Position numbers and translations under genes: made by a program. A stretch of 64,000 bases of DNA from Diadema setosum (Eukaryota > Echinodermata > Echinoidea > Diadematoida > Diadematidae): contig CM067065.1 of assembly GCA_033980235.1 (NCBI GenBank), positions 5,783,328 to 5,847,327 of the forward strand, written 5' to 3'. Positions 34,796 to 47,474 of this stretch are shown in pieces; the first letter of the stretch is position 1; each line of letters begins with the position of its first letter. Below the pieces are notes generated by a model. It saw only the letters and a program-made list of their open reading frames with translations. It had not been told where the DNA came from and searched no databases.

Positions 34796-35183
34796 TTTTG
34801 ATGAATTACAGACATTGTTAGATAATAAAAATATACAACAAATTTCAGTTATAGGTTTAACTGAGACATGGTTATCGCCTGATATTAACTTACCGTATGC
34901 TTTAAATGGTAATAATTAATTGTTAATAGTAGATTGAATAGGACGGATGGTGAAGTAGCGTTTGTCTTATGATTTTGATTATAAAGTTTGTGATGAATTG
35001 AATTTAATGAATGATATTATAGAAGCTTTGTTTGTGGAAATATTCCTTTTACAAAGTAAGAACATTATAATTGGAATTGTTTATACTTTTGAATTATATT
35101 ATTTTTCTTTATTGATTGGTCTGGTGTTTGCGACAATGATGATTTAAAACATGTATTTTTTGATAATTTTTTTTTAGAGATGA

Positions 35184-35490
35184 TTAAAGGGGATCCTTGT
35201 GGGATTCATTAAAGAGTACATTATATATCTATTGTTGTGTGAAAATTATTTGCTCAAGTAATGTGCAGTTAATCGCTAACGATCGCCCTATCACTGTACA
35301 GGCATGCTAACCTGCACATGGAAACATTAAACTGCACATTACTTGAATATGAGACAGTTCTGAAGTAAATAATTTTTACACAACAATAGATACATAATGT
35401 ACTCTTTAATGAATCCCACAAGGATTGGAACAATCATTCCCCAGCATTTCCACTGATTCCCACTGATCAGTTACTAGACATCCCCTTTAA
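35184..35490. repeat. TTAA-bounded palindromic MITE, family D copy 1
   Basis: TTAAAGGGGATCCTTGTGGG at left, TTACTAGACATCCCCTTTAA at right. Compared with the copy at 52636 the left arm has lost about 50 bp. It lies inside the LINE. Confidence 0.85.
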
Positions 35491-37469
35491 TAGATATTTA
35501 GATGGATATATTCCCAAAATAAGTCAGTTAATCATAAAACATCCCCTAAGTTTCTATGGATTTCAAAATCTCTTCTTCGTTCTGTGAACAGGAAAAACAG
35601 GTTGTATTATAAATTCAAAATGAAAAAAAAAAACTAAAGAGTTGAAAAGGAATTATATATCGTATAAAAATGTTTTAACCAAGGTTATACGATTTGAAAA
35701 GAGGAAATAGTTTGTGACAAAGAAAGATATGAACATGATATAAAGAATACATGGAAGGTATTGAAACAGGCTATGAATATGTCACAAAAGAAATCAGGTA
35801 TTACAAAAATTCGATTTGATGATAAAATATTTGAAGATTCCAGTGATATGGCCATTATGTTAATTTTTTTTTAATGATTAGTGAGAATCTTGCGAAAGAA
35901 ATACCACCGTCTGGTACACATTTTTCACATTGCCAAAGTAATTCTAGTTTGTTTATTTTTTGTCCCAACTACGAAATATGAAAATATGTCAATGACTTCT
36001 ACAAATCATCTGACATACTCTCATTTATACTTTATGCTGATGATTCATTTTTTTTCTCATCAAAACCCACGGTTACTCCCGTAGACACCGTCAATTCTGA
36101 ATTGAAAAAAAAAAATGATTTGTTTACAGTGAATAATAGCTAATAAATTATCTCTCAATCTTCGGAAAACTAAGTATATACTTTTTAGTAAATCCTTAGA
36201 AATATTAAGCACAGATATTATTTTTGATGATACTCAATTAGAACGTGTACCCAACATACAATTTTATTGTTTTCAAAGCGGATGATAGACGTTCGTGGAG
36301 GCCACATGTTATTAACATAAGTAAAATATTTTTCGCGTAATATTGGTATTATTAACAGACTGAAGTTTCACATTCCATCGTCTTCTTTGTTAACATTGTA
36401 TTTTTCTTACCTTAACTTAATTACGGAATTTTAGCATGGGGCAGCGCCCATCAATTTTTATTAGATAAATTATTGTTATTGCAACAACAAAAAAAGTACT
36501 TCGTATTATCTGTGGGGTTTCGCAACGTTCCCACTCAGATTCAATATTCGTCAAATATAAGATTTTAAAAATTAAATATTTGTTTCTTTTTCAACTGGTC
36601 CAACTCATGTTCAACTACAACGCAAATGCTCTCCCCAATATTTTTAATTCAATGTTTCCACGAAATCAATGTTTTCATGATTATCCTACTAGGCAGTCTA
36701 ATCAATTTCATTTACCCCCTTTGAGAATCTTTTTAGCTCAGAATACATTTATATACACCGGCATAAAATTTTGAAATACATTCAGTTCTGAAATAAAACA
36801 AAAATATCCGTCGTTATACTCTTTTAAGCGTAGTTTGATTTTTTTTTTTCTGGCTGAGATATATTTATTTTCATTTACCTATATACGTAAGTTACAGCAA
36901 CGGTGTGTCATCAGTTATTGAATTCATCCTTATACGCAATGAAAAAAACAACAACAACAGCATTATAAAGTAATGAAATTCGGCATTATATTAAAATAAT
37001 TTTTCCACAGCTGCGTGCAGTCACCAGCAGCTGTCCGAAATACTTTCTCAATGCCCTCTTCCGTTTCTCTTGTTCAGAGTGTAGGCATTCTCTCTCTTTC
37101 TTTCTTTCCTTTCTTCCTTTAATTTTGTTTTTGCATCCCCCTCAATGTAGTTATGTCATGCTGTCATGTCTCTGTTGTTTGTTTAATTTTGTCTTATTTT
37201 TTGCGTTATGTACTTGTAGTTATATTAAGTGTTTCTGAAAACATTTTTGAGTCGCCCACAATCTACAAGCAATGCTTTTTTAGTGGACCTATCAATTCTC
37301 ATTTTACCCTTCAAACATAACTTTCTAATTCCAGTATGTGTGCATATCTTTATTAGTTTGTTGATTACCATTGGTTGTTATACTTCTGTTTATGTATATA
37401 TGCTTATGATTGAATTTTTGATTTAATTTGTGTTATGCTTTGTTAAAAGAAAAATGAGAATGAAATGAA

Positions 37470-37479
37470 TGAAATGAAT

Positions 37480-37558
<79 letters not shown>

Positions 37559-37640
37559 AACATGCAGTGCCTATAATATATCGCATAACAAATAGAGCAT
37601 AATTGTCCCTACGCGCTCAAAACCTGGAAAGATTATACGG
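37470..37640. repeat. (TAA/TGA)n tract and repeat-end fragment
   Basis: GATAATGATAATAATAATAA tract 37483-37562, then CAGTGCCTATAATATATCGC, ATAACAAATAGAGC and CGCGCTCAAAACCTGGAAAG, paralleling 33640-33715. Confidence 0.65.
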
Positions 37641-37989
37641 AGATATCTCCCAACTCACTCCCTTCTCTCCAGCTTTCTCCCAACCCCCCCCCCCTCTCTA
37701 GCCCTCCCTCTCTCTCCTTCTCTGTCAACGCATCAATCCATATAGTATTGTTAGAATGGTGATCGGAACAAGCTTGGTGACGTTCGTGTTGAAAAGACGA
37801 AAAAAAAATGGGGGAAAATATGATAAACATAACAGAATGCAAGTATCCGAACATTCATACATCATGGGTTCATCAACCGACGAACGAGGCCAGCATTCCA
37901 CCCGTGACGGCCTAACGCTCCTCGCTCCCCTTCGTGCTGTCTCTCCACTCACCACTAACCCATCGAGTCCCAGATACACTGCATGTTAT

Positions 37990-38270
37990 GTCTTGTGTAT
38001 TTTGTGAGTGGCTCATATCCTACAAGATTTGCCTTTTAGTGGGACCCTCCATTTCCATTCCCATCCTTATTTATTTTGTACTGTGCGTATACGTATATAA
38101 ATAAAAGAAAAAAAAAACATTTTTTTTTTAATTTTGTTACTCATTATCACAAGTATTTTGTTAATTTACGTTTTTACAATTATTGCAAACATGTTCTGTT
38201 TCTACAATGTATATGATTTTCTCTGTCTATTCGATGAAAATGAAAATAAATTTGAATTTTGAACTAATTT
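37990..38270 (+). repeat. Probable LINE 3' UTR/tail
   Basis: AT-rich, ending CTATTCGATGAAAATGAAAA, TAAATTTGAATTTTGAA, the form of LINE 3' tails elsewhere in the window. No coding part recognised. Confidence 0.4.
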
Positions 38271-38274
38271 GGAA

Positions 38275-40400
38275 TATCATTGATTCCTGACGTTGATCGT
38301 ACTATGATTATTTGAATTTAAAAACAAAAATGGAAATTAACTTTTTCTTATTCAAGTTTGATGAATTTACGATCTTGTACTTCTACTTGATGACTGTGAA
38401 GAATTTATATAAGTCTTTTGCTGACATTGCATTCATTTGAGCATCGTTGTTGACCACATGTTATCTACTTTACTTTTATGAAGAAGCACCTAAGTCGATA
38501 AAATATTGACTGAAGTGGGAAAAACAGTGGTGTATGTAATATCTCAGAAGTGTGCTGTTATAATCCTTGTTTAAGTATTGACATATCTTTCTTTGTCTTT
38601 TGATAATATAAATCATAATTACGATCGAAAATAATCTAAGGGTTTGATAGCAGCCTCGTATACAACTTTTTTTTTTACTGTTTCTCTATGAATGATTCAA
38701 CGATTCAACGGTTGTCGAAAAGAATTACCCAAGCGAACTTTTGTATTGAATTCTTAATTTTATAAGTTTTCTTCCTCTTTCCCCATTCCTTACTTTATAG
38801 ACTACAGAGTATAAAATAAGAGAGCAACTCATGAGTACATAAGTACCACCATCAAGCTTGCTTTTTTAATGTTGACAGTGAGTAACATAGGACTTTAAGA
38901 AATTAAATTAACCGACATAATTGAAAACAATAAAAATCAAAACACATTCTACACAGTAACACAGTCATGCAAAACACAAATACGACACACATTACGCGCG
39001 CTTATTTCACAGACACACTTTTCATTTTCTTTTTCTCGAGGGTAAATCATTTCCAGCTCTTGACTGAAATATCACAAATTTCATCAGAACGATCAAAGAA
39101 TTTACACATTGAATGGTATTTGAGCTACCGTGCAATCCCAAAAAGATATCCATCCCCATTCATCGGTCCGTATCCTCTATTAAACCATATAATATACTGA
39201 TATACTCAAAACTTTAAGAAACTGCCAAATTAGCTTGAGTCTCACACTCGCACGCACACACACACACATACACACAAATAATGTGAATAAGTTGTCGTTG
39301 CCAGTTTACAAAATGAACAAATTTAACATTTATAAACCCAAACTTAGATGTTGTTCTATATAGTGTATATTTTCACTCCCTGTAATAACATGAAATAAAA
39401 CTCTCTATTTTTATAGTACTCAATGGCGTGCATGTCGTACGTCCTCCTGGCCTGTCCATTTATGCTATTAGTGTCATTGTCAGTGAAATCTAATTTCCTA
39501 TATTGCCACTTTTCATTTTCAAACTGGTAAAACTGTCATCAATCTTAAACACAATATTCAAGAATTATCTGGGATTAACTTTTTTTTTCTATATTTTGAC
39601 GTCCTAACAGAAATCCTCAACCCTGCACACAATCAAAGCACTCACACACACCCACATACGCACGCAAACACTCAAACACACATACACATAAAAAAAAAAC
39701 ACGATCGTTTCGCAAGACTGCATGACGAGACACTCCATGAATGATAAAACACTTTATATATCTCATTAGCCATTTTCTAAAATTGACTCTGTCATGTTCA
39801 TCAGCAATTTCCCTCGTGCAGTGTTCCACGCTTCTTGGAGAGCGCTCAGTCCCATGGGGGCTACGAACTCAGACTGCCCCTCAAGGCTCAAATGTGGATC
39901 TACAAACACCAGTAGCTGTCCCTGTGTAGAATTCTGCCTTTACCCAACATCACTAGTTTTGATGGGGGGGGGGGGGGGAGGAAGCGGCTTTCACATTTAC
40001 GAAAAAAAAAAATGTTTGGAAACGTGTCTGGAAGAGGAAAACACGTTTCATTCTGATCGCGCCTTTTTCTCGTAGATTTGAAAGCAATCTAGAAGCACAT
40101 TCAATTTCTGTCATACAATTTGATTGAATGTCAGGTTGTTTTATTGGTTCTACAATCACATTTGGCAAACTTCGGTGCGTATAGGCGTTTTCCAATCGAG
40201 TCTTTCCAGATAGTGCACCTTTAAAACATTTTGAGGTGAAGGCTACAATGACTTTGTATTCATTTCCGATGCGCGCCCTTGGTACAAAGGATTAACAAAA
40301 ATTGTGTCATTTATTTTTCCTGCGTGGGGCTATCATATTTGTTATTGTGTTATAATCGGAATGCCATTTGCATTTCAGGCGTGTCTGCACAATACCGAGA
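38275..40400. other. Intergenic, no gene identified
   Basis: AT-rich, CA-repeat patches at 39248-39277 and 39639-39690, G run 39964-39979. Nothing recognised. Confidence 0.5.
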
Positions 40401-40404
40401 CTTA

Positions 40405-40994
40405 GACCCCGTTTACAGTGCGAGGCTCGGCCGCGGCTCGGCCGCGGCCGAGTCCAGCCCCGCTTCAGTGTAAACGCGCAAAAGGCCAAATGCGAGGCCA
40501 AAATTGGCCTCGCATTTGGCCTCGCTCTGGAGGTGGTCTCGGCCGCGGCCGAGCCCGGCCTTTTCTTGGTGTAAACGCAAACTGGGCCAAATGCGCGGCC
40601 AATTGCGCGGCCAGTTTTAGTCTGGCTTCCAAACCCTCTGCCTGTATCTTTCGCTGTTCAGGATATTAACCCCCTCAACGTCGAAAACTAGTATAGTTTA
40701 AGGTGGTTTTGTCCTGCAGAGGATTTTTTCCTTCGGCAAAGGCCTTTGCCCGAACGGCGACTTCGTCGCCACGGAATTCAGTTGGCAAAGGGTCTGAAAA
40801 CCAGACAATACCAAATTGCGTTAGTTTACAAGCAGAGCGCCACTACGACCAAATAATGAAAGGTTTGAATCGAAAGCGCAGCCGAGCCCAGCAGTGTAAA
40901 CGGACAAAATTGCGAGGCTCGGCCGCGCAATTGAGGCCGGGCTCGGCCGCGGCCGAGCCGCGGCCGAGCCCGGCCCCGCACTGTAAACGGGGTC
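40405..40994. repeat. GC-rich Harbinger-like palindromic MITE, TTA target duplication
   Basis: GACCCCGTTTACAGTGCGAG and CGCACTGTAAACGGGGTC are inverse ends flanked by TTA (40402-40404, 40995-40997). The interior repeats CGGCCGCGGCCGAG and GTGTAAACGC. Base composition is far from the surroundings; reading frames over it are not genes. Confidence 0.88.
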
Positions 40995-41278
40995 TTATCA
41001 CCTAGCTAATCAACACTCAGGAACACTAACATGCATTTAGAAACGCGTATACATCGCCACTCGAAACGTGAAATGAGTTTCTTTGTAGATAGTAAAACCA
41101 AGCAAATCCAGGGCTGTCGGTAACAAACATCCATAACCATCTATAAAGGCACAGCAGCTGTTATGCTCGTTGTGTTTCTTCGGATATTTTGTTGCGTTAT
41201 ACAAACAATCACATGTGTGATAGTCATGACTGACGAAAATCAATGTCACTGTAAGGAGATAACAAAACGAGACTGTCT

Positions 41279-41671
41279 TAAAGGCATAATGCCTGGTTGA
41301 GATGGGGCTTCAGCTTTCTAACTTTTGTTTGTGAGACAATGAGAAACCTCTGATGAAATATGAAAGAGAATGTAGTTCTAAGAAGGATCCAGAAAAATTG
41401 ATTTTGAATTGGCTGATATATCCAAAACAAACGGATCTTAATATTAAACTTAATAACAAGGTGGGACCCGCTTTATACATAAAGATCGCCATATTTTACC
41501 TTGATCTGGGATGTCCCAGCCATTTCAAAACCAACTTTCACAAAATAAACTTTTAAATTAATCTTTATAGAGAAAAATGTTTGCTCCGTTACATTTCATA
41601 TGTGGTTTCTTAGTATCTCGCAAAAAAATTAAAAGCTCAATCATCTGAACCAATATATTAAATCGCTTTAA
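41279..41671. repeat. Palindromic MITE family A, copy 5
   Basis: AAAGGCATAATGCCTGGTTG at left; arms with GAAACCTCTGATGAAATATG and CATTTCATATGTGGTTTC. Degenerate ends. Directly abuts MITE B copy 3. Confidence 0.75.
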
Positions 41672-41673
41672 AA

Positions 41674-41922
41674 TGAAGAGTTTGTTTGCAAAAACCGATA
41701 AGTCCATATTTGCCAAATGGAGATATTTGCGATTAAAGGTCAAGAAAAATAAGGAGAATAATAAGACGATTTTTGCTTCTTCTGACCATAACTTCAAAAG
41801 TAAGCCTTCATATGTAGTGACCAATATATCATTTAAAAGGTATTATTTTGTACTTTATGACAGAGATCGTACTTCAAAATCTTCAAAAATGGACTTATCG
41901 GTTTTTGCAAACAAATCCTTCA
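41674..41922. repeat. MITE family B, copy 3 (249 bp)
   Basis: Ends TGAAGAGTTTGTTTGCAAAA and CGGTTTTTGCAAACAAATCC, TTCA. AA flanks both sides. Confidence 0.9.
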
Positions 41923-41989
41923 AATGGCTCATTTCGCAAGTTTGATTTTTTAAGAGTTTGCTCTTATATGCATGATGCATTGATTGGGT

Positions 41990-42025
<36 letters not shown>

Positions 42026-42311
42026 TTCTGTATTACCGGGATTACAGAGTACTTTATTGTATCTCGTGTTTTCTGGGAGGCAAGGATCTAGCGGTGTGTC
42101 TGTTTGTTTGCTTCTCTGATTGTTTGTTCGTTTGTTTTATTTTTCCAGCCCAGAAGATGGCTGCATAGCCCATTTTAATGGAGTTATGTGGGGCCATGCA
42201 CTTCACTGGGACATCATGCGCCCTTCTCTTTCATTCTTTGCTGTACTTTGAATTAGTAAAGCGGGACCTTTTGCGTTCAAGAGTAACTTGTGTTATCTCC
42301 CCCTCTCTCTC

Positions 42312-42349
<38 letters not shown>

Positions 42350-42360
42350 TCTTTCTCTCA
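41990..42360. repeat. Two (CT)n microsatellites
   Basis: (CT)n at 41995-42021 and 42299-42346, with about 280 bp of unassigned DNA between them. Confidence 0.9.
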
Positions 42361-42364
42361 CCAA

Positions 42365-43510
42365 AATGAGCAATGGAAAGCTTCTGTCCCGCCTGTGGTT
42401 GATAATCGATGATGTAAATTAATAATACCGTTATTATTATAATAACAGGTCGAAATATCATGCATCTGCTTATGATGTCGCATTAATACGGCAACAAAGG
42501 TACATAGACAAGTAGGCCCTAGATATACTATGTATAATGGTTAGGTACAGAAGGAACAGAAAGCAGTGCAGGCATATTTGCAATATGGTCAGTGACATAT
42601 TGATAAATAAGTAGCTATGACAGAGTAGGCGTAACTTGTCATGCTTTGTATATTTTCATAGCAGTTGTATAGAGTTGGGAGTGAATGATAACAATATAGT
42701 CAGTATTATTGGAGCAAATGATGTAGTGGACCATCATGGTTAGTTTTAGTGCATGCAGTCTCTATTGAAGCACTAATATTTTCTTCAGTAACAGTACCAG
42801 TAAAGGTGAAAAGCCGCGTGTCTAATGGCGATAATGTTATGACAATGAGCTCCCATCGTTGTTTCACAATCAAAATTAGAATTGTTCTGTTGCAATGCAT
42901 ACCATCTCTTCTTCTTTTTTTTTTCTTTCTTCCTTTCCAAGGAGTTGGGGACTGTTACTTGACGAGCCCCCTCTTGTAGACACTTTATAATATCATTAGT
43001 TTAAAATGATAATGGTAATGATAAATGTTCCATCTGTTTTAAAATTTACTTGACTTTTGTTTCAGTTTTGCCTGCATGAGACAAATTGTTTTTGTTGTTT
43101 TGTTTTTTAACTGGCCCCATTTATTTTTCTACATAACTGCTGGTTTTCTCGGTGAATTTTATACTTCTGTCATTCCAGTTCATGAATGTATTCAAATTCA
43201 CACAGCTGGCATTCTGATATTCAAATTTAGATTCCGAGGGATCGATTTCATTTGTGGTAGTTCTATTTCGTTTCCGTGGAATCAAAATAAAGGCCTGTAT
43301 GGGCGTTCAATTTCCAAATGCGACCACTGCATTTCCTACTCGTGCATTCATATTTCACGTGATTGCCCGTTGAGCTTATTTTGAAGGCTTTCAATTTCAT
43401 TTCAGTTCACTTCAGTGAAGATAATGGAGTAGATTTTTGAATAAGGGGTAATGGGGTGAGGACGAAGAGAGAAAGAAGTATGATACGGGCCAGATAGGCT
43501 TGCAAAAAAA
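42365..43510. other. Intergenic, no gene identified
   Basis: AT-rich DNA. Contains ATTCAAATTYRC-type patches near 43190-43230 that resemble the direct repeats at 46-47 kb. Confidence 0.45.
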
Positions 43511-43514
43511 AATA

Positions 43515-44010
43515 CAATTGAGTATTTGAATATAAGCACGACCCAAGTCCATGGAAGGCCATTTCGAGTAAACTTAAAAAAACTTCATATCTTTTTTTAT
43601 TCGTCCAATAATATTCTAGCTAACTGTGATGGAAAGGCAACATTGTGTATACAAATTAGAACATATATTATTATGATAATTAAAATTTACATTAATTGTG
43701 GAGAGGCCATTTTGTGTGATGGACTTGGGTCGTTCTTTGAATCATATAAAGGATAGGCTGCAATATGAGATGACAGAAGCGATGAGAGAGGGCGCTAAAA
43801 TATAAATGTCAAAATGACCCAAGTCCTGGACTTGGGTCTTCTTACATTCATATAAGATTTCACTCATTCATTTCAGGCACTTCCGGGGGTAATCAGGATT
43901 TATCATTTATACACAAGATGAGTCCAAGCATAAGGTACAATTTCCCATGTCAAATTGAATTCAGCCAATAACTGGACTTGGGTCGTTCTTATATTCAAAG
44001 TCTTCAATTG
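43515..44010. repeat. 496-bp inverted-repeat element with repeated GACTTGGGTC
   Basis: Left 43525-43551 (TTTGAATATAAGCACGACCC, AAGTCCA) is the inverse of 43973-43999 with one mismatch. Outer CAATTG lies at both edges (43515-43520, 44005-44010). A further GGACTTGGGTCGTTCTTTGA is at 43718 and a perfect small palindrome ACCCAAGTCC/GGACTTGGGT at 43817-43836. Non-coding, family not known to me. Confidence 0.85.
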
Positions 44011-44504
44011 CTTAAAGGCTCTACGTTGTTTTGAGTTTATGTTTATTATGAGTTATGTCGTTCAAGAAATTTTAAACTATAAGGACACTCAGCAGTGCAT
44101 CCAAACAACACAAGGACAATCCAAATACAATCCTTGATGACATCGCATGCACTAAGAAGTACAATGCCCCGACACTAACCATACAATGCATCAAAAGACA
44201 AACCGTCATACAATGATCTCACATAGTTCCGCAAAAGTAAACCAATAAGGTAACAGTAAAATACTGTTAAACAATAAACTTGATGAATAAGACGTATACA
44301 ATGTTCATGTTATCAACTTCAATGTAGTTTAAATATTGATTTCTCGAAGGTATCAATCAACCTTCCCTATTATGCTCGTTTGTTTAAAGTGTCTATAATA
44401 TTAATGTGCCTGTATACACGCTTGCCATTTTCTCCATCTTGCATGCTCGTGAACTTGAAGAATGAACAGGTGGACCTATAAAGGTAAAATAGATAATCTC
44501 TATC

Positions 44505-44900
44505 TTAAAGGGATTGTACAGTATTGGTGGAGATAATAATTGGGCTTTTTACGTTTTGCAAGATACCAAGAAAACACTTACGAAATAGTACAGTGCATAT
44601 ATACCATAAATAGGAGGAATTCAAAGTTTATTCGATGAAAATCGGGTTTGGAATGACTGAAACATCCAAAAGCAAAGTAAAACAAAGCGATCGTAATAAA
44701 GTGTAGGTCCCACACTTTACTAGAATCGCTCTGTTTTGGATGTCTCAGCCATTTCAAAACCAATTTTCATCAAATAAACGTTGAATTCCTTGTGGAATTA
44801 CACGCTCTTTCATATTTCACAAGAGGTTTCTCATCATCTCACCAAAAAAATGTTAGAAACCTGAAATTAGGTCTCAAACAAAACTATGCGATCCCTTTAA
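44505..44900. repeat. Palindromic MITE family A, copy 6 (near full length)
   Basis: TTAAAGGGATTGTACAGTAT and AACTATGCGATCCCTTTAA ends; centre GTGTAGGTCCCACAC. One of the best-preserved copies (about 396 bp). Confidence 0.9.
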
Positions 44901-44984
44901 AGTTCAATCTATTTAAAGCTAAGTGAAAAAGACACACATAATAATTCTATATGGCTCCAAGCTCACTAAATGCAAGACTTCTTT

Positions 44985-45232
44985 TAAATTGAATGCGCGT
45001 ATTTGGATTTAGTAGTCCCCTCCATTTCCGACCTTTTCTTTGTTATGATTCAGTCACATTTTGTCCATGTATTTCTTCAACTATTATGTTTATTGATTCA
45101 TGTAAACAAATGACGTGTATCTATTTCATTTGGAAATGTAAAAGTTACATTGTACTTTATTTGTTTATATGAAATTGTCATATTATATGCTTTGGCCGGA
45201 AATGAAATAAAATGAAATGAAATGAATATGAC
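44985..45232 (+). repeat. LINE 3' end with (AAATG)n tail
   Basis: AT-rich 3' UTR-like segment ending GGCCGGAAATGAAATAAAAT, GAAATGAAATGAA. Same tail as 48915-48960 and 53611-53640. Confidence 0.55.
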
Positions 45233-45371
45233 TGCCTTTTCACGAATTCGAAAGACCGAAGAGATTCCGTTGCTGGCTTGAAGTAAATTTGAATGTTTAT
45301 TGCTGAAATGCGTGCTCCTTTCTTACAATTGACTACTCCTATGGTGAATTTGAATGACCGAATTTTGAATT

Positions 45372-45823
45372 TCAAGGAGACCTCCGGGTGATTTTCATAT
45401 TTTCAAATTTGAACAACTATAAATAATTATTTATACTGAGTATAACCAACAGGTTTTTTTTTTTTTTTCCAGAATTTATTGTGATTAGGATGAAGAATGT
45501 TTCCAAAATTTCTTAGAGATTGCAGGGAACAAGGATGATGACATGGCAGCCTCATCATAAGAAAGCAGAACAAAAGAAGGATGTATGCATATAGGTTCTA
45601 CACAGGTCAATTTGTAGTGGAATTACACTGCCATATCTTTTTTTTTTTAGATATACTTGAGGCTTCTATGTTATCAGTACATTTCAGAGTAATTTGTTGT
45701 AATCTTTTTTTTTAGAGCATTGGTTTCTCTGCTCAAGGACCACAATAAATTCCACAAATCTATACATTGAGCTGTCGATTACTTGATGTGAAATTATGAA
45801 AATCGTCTGAAATGCCCCTTTAA
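45372..45823. repeat. TTAA-type palindromic element, family E copy 2
   Basis: TCAAGGAGACCTCCGGGTGA, TTTTCATA at left; TATGAAAATCGTCTGAAATG, CCCCTTTAA at right, an imperfect inverse. Shares AACAAGGATGATGACATGG with copy 1. Confidence 0.7.
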
Positions 45824-46344
45824 TAATTGCTCATTCAGTGTTGCGAGCGTGGCATGCGTGCATGCTCGGAATAGGAAATTGAATGACAGTATTATGACTT
45901 TGAACGGGAAAACGTATTCCACAACAACAATTGCGTCGGTGTCCTCGCTGTTCTAATACCCTATCCCCAATTGGGAAACATCCTTGTGGTGTCAAGTTTA
46001 TTGACATGCTCATAATGCACAACCTGAGTCAAATTCAGGGCTATCGATCCCGTACACCGAAAGGCCTAAGGTTTTCGTTTTATGGTACGTGTTACATGCA
46101 GATTATAGCGGGATTCATAATTTCTTGCTTAATAGGCCTAGCATACCATACTTATTTTTCTTTATTTTGCTTTTTGATTCATTGATCATTTCTATGGCTG
46201 ATCGGGCGAAATATTGATCTGTAGCATTAGAGTGTTTGTAAAATGTTAGCATGTTGACCCAGACGATAACTTGCCCACACTCACTGTAATGATGAAAAAT
46301 GTGAGATACTTTCTTTTCAACATGATAAGTTTCCTTCCTGCGTA

Positions 46345-46500
46345 TTATAGGTTCAACTTTCAACTTTCAACTTTATTTTCACCTCCATCAAAATGAACAA
46401 AGAAATTTATGTACATTGCATATACACGGGATATTTTGTGATACAGAACAAAACTTGAAAAGGTACATAAGAAAATTATGAAAATGAAAAGTAGGTGTGA
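46345..46500 (-). repeat. LINE 3' end with (GAAAGTT)n tail, minus strand
   Basis: AGGTTCAACTTTCAACTTTC, AACTTTATTTTCACC on + is, on the minus strand, a 3' UTR followed by a GAAAGTT repeat tail. Confidence 0.5.
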
Positions 46501-46504
46501 TTAC

Positions 46505-46850
46505 ATCTTTGTTTTTCCGTCCAATTTTTTTCCGTCCAATTTCGCACTTTTGTTAGTCCATTTGATAGAAGGTTCATTCAATTTTGCAAAAATCCTCGTT
46601 ATCGCACAGTCTGTTTTTCAAATTTGCAACTTGTGCGTTCAATATATTTAGCATTTCGAGCAATAAAATTTGCACACGTGGCTTTCGAATTCGTAAGAAA
46701 GGTATTCAAAATGGGCAGGTACTCTACATTCACTCAAATTCACCATCATTGGCCGAAAAGTGTAATTGAGTCATACAATTTCGCGAATGGGAATCAAATT
46801 CTAACTACATTCATTCACATTTACGTCATGTTTTGAAAAGGGGAGAACAT
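46505..46850 (+). repeat. ~350-bp direct repeat, copy 1
   Basis: Shared with copy 2: CCATTTGATAGAAGGTTCAT, CTCGTTA-CGCACAGTCTGT, GTGGCTTTCGAATTCGT, GGTATTCAAAATGG-CAGGTA, GAATGGG-TCAAATTC and CACACACTGTT. Confidence 0.75.
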
Positions 46851-46889
46851 TTTAACGTATATTTCAAAATAACGTTCTGCTTCATCCAC

Positions 46890-47085
46890 ACACTGTTGAA
46901 GGTTTGGCATAGTTTTGGTTGAAGATTCAGGTTTTAACTTTTGCAGGATCCTTAGAAACCACTTATATGAAATATTGAAGAGCAGGCAATCCCTAAAGAA
47001 AATCCAAGTTTGCTTGGTATCAATATGGTTTTGTAATGTCTGAGACATAAACAACAACGCAAAACAAAGTGGTCATATAGGTTTT
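46890..47085. repeat. Palindromic MITE family A, copy 7 (left part, degenerate)
   Basis: GTTTTGGTTGAAGATTCAGG, TTTTAACTTTTGCAGGAT, AACGCAAAACAAAGTGGTCA. The right arm is missing. Lies between the two direct repeats. Confidence 0.55.
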
Positions 47086-47094
47086 CCATGCGAA

Positions 47095-47470
47095 TTTCTC
47101 CTTTTTTTCAATCCATTTGATAGAAGGTTCATTTAATTTTTTTAATACCAACAAACCTCGTTAACGCACAGTCTGTATTTCATAATTGCAACTTGTTCGT
47201 TCATTGTAGCATTTCGATCAAAATAGAATTTGCACATGACTGTGGCTTTCGAATTCGTGAAAAGGGTATTCAAAATGGACAGGTATACTCTACGTTCATT
47301 CAAATTCGCCATCACTTTCCGGAAAGGGTGGTTTGAGTCATTCACTGTCACGAATGGGCAGTCAAATTCCAAACATTATTTTTGTTCAAATTTACGCAAT
47401 ATCATATCTATTTTGAATAGGTGAAAACATTTAAGCGTGTCCTTTTGTTTCATTCACACACTGTTAAGCA
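47095..47470 (+). repeat. ~350-bp direct repeat, copy 2
   Basis: Same order of motifs as copy 1, about 590 bp downstream. Identity is patchy, indicating age. Confidence 0.75.
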
Positions 47471-47474
47471 TGAA

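Larger units (their letters stand above)
33850..37490 (+). mobile_element. Decayed CR1/Jockey-like LINE carrying two later MITE insertions
   Basis: In order: N-terminal endonuclease start MIHLNIRSINKH (about 34511), continuing FDELQTLLDN and ISVIGLTETWLSPDINLPYA; later KNIIIGIVY; linker WISKSLLRSVNRKNRLYYKF (about 35551); KNTWKVL-type region; RT motif SFILYADDSFFFSHQ with YADD at 36033-36044; NKLSLNLRKTKYILFSK; C-terminal RIICGVSQRSHSDSIF and FPRNQCFHDYPTRQSN. Most of the RT fingers/palm before YADD is missing, a large internal deletion. Stops and frameshifts are common. Apparent 3' tail GAAATGAATGAAATGAATTG then (AAT)n near 37460-37560. The 5' boundary is uncertain. Confidence 0.8.

Noticed and set aside
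40279..41005. GC-rich overlapping frames with Ala/Arg/Gly-rich products
   Set aside because: They lie over an inverted-repeat MITE with TTA duplications; the composition comes from CGGCCGCGG repeats.
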